A DNA stretch of 10,973 bases from CAZAGD01 sp049699975. GTDB lineage: Bacteria > Desulfobacterota > SM23-61. Of this stretch, positions 5,864-10,973 are shown piece by piece; the stretch's first letter is position 1; each line of letters begins with the position of its first letter. The notes beneath the pieces are model-generated. The model saw only the letters and a program-made list of their open reading frames with translations, searched no databases and was not told the DNA's origin. The translations under genes and the position numbers were made by a program. The stretch covers positions 1 to 10,973 of the forward strand of contig JBNAWB010000122.1 of the NCBI GenBank assembly GCA_049699975.1, in the 5' to 3' direction.

Positions 5864-5868
5864 CCGAG

Positions 5869-6726
5869 ATGGCTCTGTTTATCCAGCAAGTTTTAAACGG
5901 CATAATGCTGGGCAGCATCTATTCCTTGGTGGCCTTGGGACTTACTTTGGAATATGGAATATTACATATTCCAAATTTTGCTCATGGGGCCTTGTATATG
6001 GCCGGAGCTTATTTGACATTTCTCTTGGCCACCCAAATAGGATGCAATTACTGGCTGGCCATGATGCTGGCCATGATCGTCTTGGCTGGAATCGGAGTGT
6101 TAGTAGAACGTTTAGTTTACCGGCCTTTGATCAAAGAATCTCCTTTAAATTCTTTTATAGCCGCTATTGGGCTAATTTTTATATTTGTAGATGGGGCGTT
6201 ACATATTTTTGGCCCGGACTTTAAAAGATTTCCTCCGGTTCATTATGAGACCTTCCAAGTAATGGGCCTCACGATTACCTTACAAAGAATAATCATTATC
6301 GCCGTTACTATCCTGTTAATTATTCTGCTGCAGCTCTTCATTAAAAAAACTACCATCGGCGCCACTATAGAAGCTACAGCCCAAGATCGCGAAGGCGCCT
6401 TGCTCATGGGAATTAGTGTAAATCGCGTGCGCATGATCGTTTTTGCTTTAGGTACCGGCTTGGCCTCCGTAGCCGCCGCTTTAATTTCCCCTATCCATTT
6501 AGTCTATCCAGGAATGGGGGGGCCGGTTATCCTTAAAGCTTTTGTAATTATTATTTTAGGCGGCATGGGGAGTATTCCCGGGGCCATCATCGGCGGGTTT
6601 ATTTTAGGCTTAGTGGAAAGTCTGAGTGGGGGTTATATCAGTACCGCATATAACGAAGTTTTCTCTTTTGGGGTTTTAGTTACTGTTTTAGCCATAAGAC
6701 CAACGGGGCTTTTCGGGGCTAAATGA
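5869..6726 (+). CDS. livH: LIV-type ABC transporter permease LivH
   Basis: This is one of the two inner-membrane permease subunits of a branched-chain amino-acid-type importer. It is 285 residues with about eight to nine hydrophobic segments. The N-terminus shows the hallmark GSIYSLVALGLTLEYGILHI (15-34) followed by NFAHGALYMAGAY (36-48). Residues 161-182 (TTIGATIEAT and DREGALLMGI) form the cytoplasmic coupling loop that contacts an ATPase. FVIIILGGMGSIPGAIIGG (225-243) is the conserved late segment. I chose ATG 5869 because residues start exactly as in the family (MALFIQQVLNG) and a GAGG lies 5 nt upstream; the frame stays open back to a TTG at 5827. Its stop codon overlaps the next start (ATGA), implying coupled translation with LivM. 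Confidence 0.92.
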   Translation: MALFIQQVLNGIMLGSIYSLVALGLTLEYGILHIPNFAHGALYMAGAYLTFLLATQIGCNYWLAMMLAMIVLAGIGVLVERLVYRPLIKESPLNSFIAAIGLIFIFVDGALHIFGPDFKRFPPVHYETFQVMGLTITLQRIIIIAVTILLIILLQLFIKKTTIGATIEATAQDREGALLMGISVNRVRMIVFALGTGLASVAAALISPIHLVYPGMGGPVILKAFVIIILGGMGSIPGAIIGGFILGLVESLSGGYISTAYNEVFSFGVLVTVLAIRPTGLFGAK

Positions 6727-7712
6727 AGCAAGCCAAAATTAATAATTTCATTTCCAGAAATTTGGGCTATTTTATCTTCATTATCGTAATGGCCGCTATT
6801 CCCTTATTCGTTAGTAGCCGTTTTTTTCTGCATATCTTGATCATGTGCGGTATTTGGGGTATCGCCGCCGCTTCTATGAATCTTATTATGGGTTATACAG
6901 GACAAGTTAATTTAGCTCATGGAGCCTTTTTTGGAATTGGCGCCTATAGCACCGGTTTATTAATGTTAAAGTTAGGAGTTAATTTCTGGCTGGCCCTAAT
7001 TATGGCTTGTTTTATAACCGTGGCCATTGGATTTTTCATCGGTCTGCTTGCTTTTCGGACCAAAGGTTCATACTACGCGATAGGAACGATGTGTTTCAAT
7101 GTCATCGTTACCGTAATTATCGAAAACTGGGAAAGTCTTACAGAAGGAGTAAGGGGATTGCTGGGCATTCCCAGGCCCACACCTATTCCGTTCCTATTTG
7201 GAAAAGAGATTAATTTTACTACCATGGCTGCCAATTACTATCTGGTCTTTTTCTTCCTAATTTTGAGTTTGCTGATTATTAGGAGAATAGTGAATTCTAT
7301 GATTGGTAGGTCTTTCCTGGCTGTGCGCGGAAATGAAGAATTGGCCGAATCTTTGGGAATTAACACCTTATTTACCAAATTACAATCTTTTTTAATTAGC
7401 GTATTTTTTGCTGGCCTAGCCGGAGGCCTATACGCTTCTTATATAGGTTTTCTTAGCCCCGAGATTTCTGATTACCATGTAACCTTTGAGATTCTTATCT
7501 ACTGTCTAATCGGCGGCTTGGGTACCATGGCCGGGCCTATAATTGGGGCTTTTACCTTGACCGTGATTAGCGAACTTTTACACGGGATGGCTTTTCCCCG
7601 CTTGGTGGCTTATGGATTTTTGTTAGTTATAATTGTTATTTTTCTGAGAGGTGGTATCATGGGCGGCATTTATCTTTTAGGGGCTAATTTTCTTCCTAAA
7701 GGGAAAAAATGA
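6723..7712 (+). CDS. livM: LIV-type ABC transporter permease LivM
   Basis: This second permease subunit has 329 residues and multiple membrane segments, and would pair with LivH to form the channel. Family marks are SMNLIMGYTGQVNLAHGAFF (51-70) followed by GIGAYS (71-76), FRTKGSYYAIGTM (111-123), and the coupling region RSFLAVRGNEELAESLGIN (196-214), which leads into FFAGLAGGLYASYIGFLSP (228-246). GGLGTMAGPIIGA (264-276) is the last conserved block. It overlaps livH and the following ATPase gene by 4 nt each, the usual tight arrangement. It lacks the long N-terminal extension of E. coli LivM, which is common in other phyla. Nothing looks broken. Confidence 0.92.
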   Translation: MKQAKINNFISRNLGYFIFIIVMAAIPLFVSSRFFLHILIMCGIWGIAAASMNLIMGYTGQVNLAHGAFFGIGAYSTGLLMLKLGVNFWLALIMACFITVAIGFFIGLLAFRTKGSYYAIGTMCFNVIVTVIIENWESLTEGVRGLLGIPRPTPIPFLFGKEINFTTMAANYYLVFFFLILSLLIIRRIVNSMIGRSFLAVRGNEELAESLGINTLFTKLQSFLISVFFAGLAGGLYASYIGFLSPEISDYHVTFEILIYCLIGGLGTMAGPIIGAFTLTVISELLHGMAFPRLVAYGFLLVIIVIFLRGGIMGGIYLLGANFLPKGKK

Positions 7713-8482
7713 ACCGAAAGATTCTGGAAGTAGAAGGCCTTTGTAAAGATTTCGGCGGTCTCCGTGCTATTGCTGATCTGAGCTTTTACGTAGAAGAAGG
7801 AGAAATTTTTAGCATTATTGGTCCTAATGGCTCAGGGAAAACCACGCTCTTCAATGTGATTACGGGTTTTTTAGCGCCCACTAAAGGTCATATTACCTTT
7901 AAAGGAGAAGACATCTCTCATCTAAAACCATTCCACATAACTCAAAAAGGAATCGCGCGCACTTTTCAAATTACTTCTATATTCGGTAGAGAAACTGTTT
8001 TGGATAATATAAAAATTGGTTATCGCTTACGCGCCAAAACTTCGCTCCTGGGCGCTTTAATAAACAGCCGCAATTTCCAAGAGGAGGAAAAAATTTCCCA
8101 AGAAAAAGCTGAAGCTATATTAAATTTTATAGGTCTGGCCGAAAAAAGAAACGTATTAGCCAGCACCTTGACCCAAGAAGCGCAAAAGAGGTTATCTATT
8201 GGCATGGCTTTAGCGACAGAGCCGAGCTTACTTCTCTTAGATGAGCCCACGGGCGGGGTTAACCTTAAAGAAATAAACGACCTCATCTCCTTAATTGCCA
8301 GGATCAATGAGCAGGGGATTACCATTGTATTGATTGAACATAAAATGAAAGTGGCCATGGAGCTACCCCAAAGGGTGATGGTTTTGAGTTATGGTCAAAA
8401 AATCGCGGAGGGCAAGCCAGCAGATGTAGGACAAGATAAAAAGGTCATCGAAGCTTATTTGGGGAAGAGTTATGTTGCTTAG
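7709..8482 (+). CDS. livG: LIV-type ABC transporter ATP-binding protein LivG
   Basis: This 257-residue cytosolic ATPase subunit energises the permease pair. Motifs in order are Walker A GPNGSGKTT (38-46), Q-loop Gln87 in RTFQ, Walker B LLLLDEP (174-180; Asp178, Glu179) and switch His211 in IEH. The ABC signature is degenerate: at 154-161 it reads LTQEAQKR where LSGGQ- or LSYGQ-like sequence is expected, so both signature glycines are absent. The position after GLAEKRNVLAS and before LSIGMALATEP is otherwise right for the family. In ABC dimers the signature contacts the gamma-phosphate of the nucleotide held by the partner, so the site completed by this signature may be weak. The LivF partner has a standard signature. 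Start ATG 7709 overlaps livM by 4 nt and the 3' end overlaps livF by 11 nt. Confidence 0.92.
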   Translation: MNRKILEVEGLCKDFGGLRAIADLSFYVEEGEIFSIIGPNGSGKTTLFNVITGFLAPTKGHITFKGEDISHLKPFHITQKGIARTFQITSIFGRETVLDNIKIGYRLRAKTSLLGALINSRNFQEEEKISQEKAEAILNFIGLAEKRNVLASTLTQEAQKRLSIGMALATEPSLLLLDEPTGGVNLKEINDLISLIARINEQGITIVLIEHKMKVAMELPQRVMVLSYGQKIAEGKPADVGQDKKVIEAYLGKSYVA

Positions 8483-9182
8483 ATTAAAGGATGTGGAAGT
8501 CTTCTACGGTCGGGCCCAAGCATTACGCGGAATTTCCATGGAAATGGAGGAAGGAGAGTTAGTGGCTATTTTGGGTGCCAACGGAGCAGGGAAGACCACT
8601 CTATTGCGCACCATTTCCGGACTCACTGAATCACGAAAGGGGACCATAGAATTTTTGGGCAAGAGAATAGATAATTTGCCCCCCGAAAAAATTGTGCATT
8701 TAGGTATTTCCCACTGTCCCGAAGGCAGAAAATTATTTCCCCAATTGACCGTTTTTAAAAATCTAATTTTAGGCGCTTATGTGCGTCGGCATGAGCGAAA
8801 GGGAATGGCCGAGACGATGGACCGCATCTATGAACTCTTTCCTGTATTAAAAGAAAGGCAAGAACAGTTGGCTGGAACCTTGAGCGGGGGCGAACAACAG
8901 ATGCTCACCATTGCCCGAGCTCTTATGGCTCGTCCCATCTTATTGATGCTGGATGAACCTTCATTGGGCATTGCTCCGCTCCTGGTCAACCGTATCTTTG
9001 AAGTCATCAAGGAAATTAACCAGCAAGGCACGGCTATCTTGCTGGTAGAACAAAATGCCGCTTTAGCCTTAAATGTGGCCCATCGTGGTTATGTCTTAGA
9101 AACAGGAGAGGTAGTATTAGTAGGCCCGGCCCAAGGTTTGCTGAATGAAGAAAAGGTAAAGCAGGCTTATATGGGCATATAA
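8472..9182 (+). CDS. livF: LIV-type ABC transporter ATP-binding protein LivF
   Basis: This is the second ATPase subunit, 236 residues, matching the usual LivF length. Walker A is GANGAGKTT (35-43), the signature is LSGGEQQ (137-143), Walker B is LLMLDEP (157-163; Asp161, Glu162) and the segment LGIAP (165-169) follows. The switch position is Gln194 in LVEQN rather than His, which is normal for LivF proteins and not a defect. Its intact signature would complete the ATP site formed by LivG's Walker A, making the LivG/LivF dimer asymmetric. It starts inside the last 11 nt of livG, in another frame, and is followed after 27 nt by the acyl-CoA ligase gene. Confidence 0.93.
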   Translation: MLLRLKDVEVFYGRAQALRGISMEMEEGELVAILGANGAGKTTLLRTISGLTESRKGTIEFLGKRIDNLPPEKIVHLGISHCPEGRKLFPQLTVFKNLILGAYVRRHERKGMAETMDRIYELFPVLKERQEQLAGTLSGGEQQMLTIARALMARPILLMLDEPSLGIAPLLVNRIFEVIKEINQQGTAILLVEQNAALALNVAHRGYVLETGEVVLVGPAQGLLNEEKVKQAYMGI

Positions 9183-9209
9183 ATTTAAGCCCAGGAGGGG
9201 AGAGAAAAT

Positions 9210-10844
9210 ATGCTAAAGCCTTGGTTAAAGTTTTATGATAAAGGCGTACCCTTTCATCTTGACTACCAGCGTACTCCGCTAACTTATTTCCTTGATGAAG
9301 CAGCCACAAGGTTTCCCGAAAATTTGGCCGTCATTTTTCAAGAAGAAAGAATAACTTATCGTCGCTTAGCTCAAAAGACTCGCCATCTGGCGGCAGCTCT
9401 TCTCCACCTTGGCCTTAGGCCAGGGGAGAGAGTAGCTATCATGCTTCCTAACTGTCCCCAATATATTGTAGCTTATTATGCCATATTAAAAATAGGGGGC
9501 GTGGTGGTTAATGTGAACCCTATGTATGTGGAAAGAGAATTAGAGTTTCAGCTTAAAGATGCGGGGGTGGTCAATATTGTTGCGGGGCAAGAATTTTACC
9601 CTCGCTTGGCAGCAGTAAAAGAGCAGGTAGGCTTGCAGAGGATTATTTTAACAGATTTTCGCGATGCTTCTCTCGCTAATTTACCTTCAGCTCCCCCAAT
9701 AGATAAGCAAGCGGGAACATTTGCCTTAAGAGAGCTTTGGACCTTGGGAGAGGGGCTCTCTTTGCCCCATATAAAAGTGGGACCAGAAGATGTGGCTCTT
9801 TTGCAATACACGGGAGGGACCACCGGTTTAAGTAAAGGAGCTATGCTAACCCATTTTAATTTAGTGGCCAATGTGCAGCAGTGTGTGAGCTGGAACCCAG
9901 AAATACAAAAGGGAAAAGAGCGGATGTTAGCCGTATTGCCATTTTTCCATGTCTATGGAATGACCGTGGCCATGAATGAAGCTATTTATTTGGGGGCAAC
10001 TATTATCCTACTGCCCAGATTTCAAGTTGACGATACTTTAGAAGCGATAAACAGATACCGGCCAACTCGTTTTCCAGGAGTACCCACGATGTATATTGCT
10101 TTGATCAATCATCCGCGGCTAAAAGAATATGATATCTCCTCTATTAAAGTATGTAGTTGTGGATCTGCTCCTATGCCTGTGGAAGCCTTAAAGCGTTTCG
10201 AAGAATTAACTGGCGGAAAAATCAGCGAAGGATATGGTCTTACGGAAGCTTCGCCAGTGACTCATGGCAATCCTTTCTTCGGCAAACGCAAAATTGGCAG
10301 CATAGGCCTGCCGCGACCTGATACAGATGCCAAAATTGTTGACTTGGAGTTGGGAGAATGTGAGTTACCCCCTGGGGAGGAGGGCGAACTTTGCATTAGT
10401 GGACCCCAAGTAATGAAAGGGTATTGGAATCGCCCAGAAGAAACCGCCAAGACTCTTCGCCAAGGATGGCTTTATACTGGGGACATAGCGCGCATGGATG
10501 AAGAAGGATATTTCTACATTGTGGACCGCAAAAAAGATATGATCATTTGCGGCGGTTATAATGTTTATCCACGAGAAGTAGAAGAAGTTCTCTACATGCA
10601 TCCCAAAATAATGGAAGCGTGCGTCATTGGAGTTCCTGACCCATACCGAGGAGAAACAGTCAAAGCTTTTGTCGTTTTAAAGAAAGGAGAAAAATCTACT
10701 CCAGAAGAGATTATCGATTTTTGCCGCCAGAACTTAGCCCGCTATAAAGCACCTACCATTATAGAATTTCGAGAAGAACTTCCTAAATCCCATGTGGGCA
10801 AAATCTTAAGGAAAGCCCTGCGTGCTGAAGGAGAAAAAAAGTAA
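9210..10844 (+). CDS. AMP-forming acyl-CoA ligase (long-chain fatty acid--CoA ligase family, FadD-like)
   Basis: The enzyme activates a carboxylic acid with ATP to an acyl-adenylate and then transfers it to CoA. All ANL-superfamily cores are present in the 544 residues: P-loop YTGGTTGLSKG (200-210), PFFHVYG (244-250), YGLTEASP (342-349), YTGDIA (422-427), the hinge and A8 region from VDRKKD (438-443) through GGYNVYPREVEE (448-459), and catalytic Lys531 in VGKILRK (528-534). AGGAGG at 9193-9198 lies 11 nt before the ATG. It sits 27 nt after livF on the same strand, so it is probably in the transporter operon, where it could trap the imported acid as its CoA ester. Length and motifs fit medium- to long-chain fatty acid ligases, but related enzymes use aromatic or branched acids, so the substrate is not settled. 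No membrane segment or signal peptide is seen. Confidence 0.9.
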   Translation: MLKPWLKFYDKGVPFHLDYQRTPLTYFLDEAATRFPENLAVIFQEERITYRRLAQKTRHLAAALLHLGLRPGERVAIMLPNCPQYIVAYYAILKIGGVVVNVNPMYVERELEFQLKDAGVVNIVAGQEFYPRLAAVKEQVGLQRIILTDFRDASLANLPSAPPIDKQAGTFALRELWTLGEGLSLPHIKVGPEDVALLQYTGGTTGLSKGAMLTHFNLVANVQQCVSWNPEIQKGKERMLAVLPFFHVYGMTVAMNEAIYLGATIILLPRFQVDDTLEAINRYRPTRFPGVPTMYIALINHPRLKEYDISSIKVCSCGSAPMPVEALKRFEELTGGKISEGYGLTEASPVTHGNPFFGKRKIGSIGLPRPDTDAKIVDLELGECELPPGEEGELCISGPQVMKGYWNRPEETAKTLRQGWLYTGDIARMDEEGYFYIVDRKKDMIICGGYNVYPREVEEVLYMHPKIMEACVIGVPDPYRGETVKAFVVLKKGEKSTPEEIIDFCRQNLARYKAPTIIEFREELPKSHVGKILRKALRAEGEKK

Positions 10845-10973
10845 TATCTCAGAATCTGGGAAAAAATTGGGGTAGGGAAAGGGTAATCCATCACTAAAAA
10901 GTGGAAGAACTATTGTTAGAGGCAGGCCAGAGGCAGGCCTGAATTCAGAATCATGAGGCAGTGGTTTCTTCCA
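10845..10973. other. Downstream non-coding tail without a clear terminator
   Basis: The 129 bases after the ligase stop contain a small imperfect stem (ctcag with ctggg near 10847-10860) followed by an A-run rather than a T-run, so I do not call a terminator. The operon may continue beyond the window. Confidence 0.35.
10918..10939. repeat. 11-bp perfect tandem duplication
   Basis: agaggcaggcc occurs twice back to back (10918-10928 and 10929-10939). The second copy merges into two overlapping palindromes, caggcctg (10934-10941) and ctgaattcag (10939-10948). No function can be assigned. Confidence 0.6.

Noticed and set aside
5827..5868. TTG start giving a 14-residue longer LivH
   Set aside because: The extension is polar, unlike family N-termini, lies in the hairpin, and lacks a ribosome-binding site; ATG 5869 fits better.
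9046..9060. Gln in place of the switch His in LivF as a possible defect
   Set aside because: LVEQN is the normal form in LivF-type ATPases.
9034..9309. 91-codon minus-strand open frame across the livF/ligase junction
   Set aside because: It is antisense to two well-supported genes and shows no family features.

Overview
The window looks like a chromosomal stretch from a bacterium of moderate GC content, probably Gram-negative. The binding protein has a Sec signal peptide without a lipobox cysteine, ribosome-binding sites are AGGAGG-type, and the gene content suits an anaerobic or fermentative heterotroph. The LIV-type transporter next to an acyl-CoA ligase and the degenerate dispersed intergenic repeats would fit Desulfobacterota-like or candidate-phylum genomes, but I cannot place the organism from sequence alone. 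All ten genes I support are on the plus strand. I see no tRNA, rRNA, CRISPR array, transposase or phage gene.

Region 1 (1-315) is non-coding. It holds an imperfect inverted repeat (11-63) and a decayed copy of a composite repeat (81-187) that recurs at 4090-4385. Region 2 (316-3987) starts with a flavodoxin-fold NAD(P)H:FMN oxidoreductase related to iron-sulfur flavoproteins, in which one of the four expected cluster cysteines is missing. A purine-rich spacer follows, with a clear degenerate 7-nt tandem repeat (910-972) running into the annotated start of murQ. Then come murQ (MurNAc-6-phosphate etherase), anmK (anhydro-MurNAc kinase, overlapping murQ by 28 nt) and a PIG-L/LmbE-family de-N-acetylase. 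murQ and anmK carry consecutive steps of cell-wall amino-sugar recycling: AnmK makes MurNAc-6-P from anhydroMurNAc and MurQ splits it to GlcNAc-6-P and D-lactate. The deacetylase fits an amino-sugar theme, but its substrate is unknown.

Region 3 (3988-4528) is a 541-bp gene-free stretch with the second composite repeat copy, strong hairpins and a plausible promoter with a 13-bp palindrome in its spacer. Region 4 (4529-10844) reads as one transcription unit. It encodes a periplasmic binding protein, two LIV-type permeases, two LIV-type ATPases and an AMP-forming acyl-CoA ligase. Permeases and ATPases overlap by 4, 4 and 11 nt, and the ligase starts 27 nt after the last ATPase. The natural reading is an uptake-and-activation module for a carboxylic acid (fatty, branched or aromatic) rather than a plain branched-chain amino-acid transporter. 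Hairpins between the binding-protein gene and the first permease gene could set the binding protein's higher expression.

The protein-coding content is mostly recognisable and ordinary. The least expected signals are the heptanucleotide array before murQ, the two-copy composite repeat, the lost cysteine in the flavoprotein and the degenerate ABC signature in the LivG-like ATPase.
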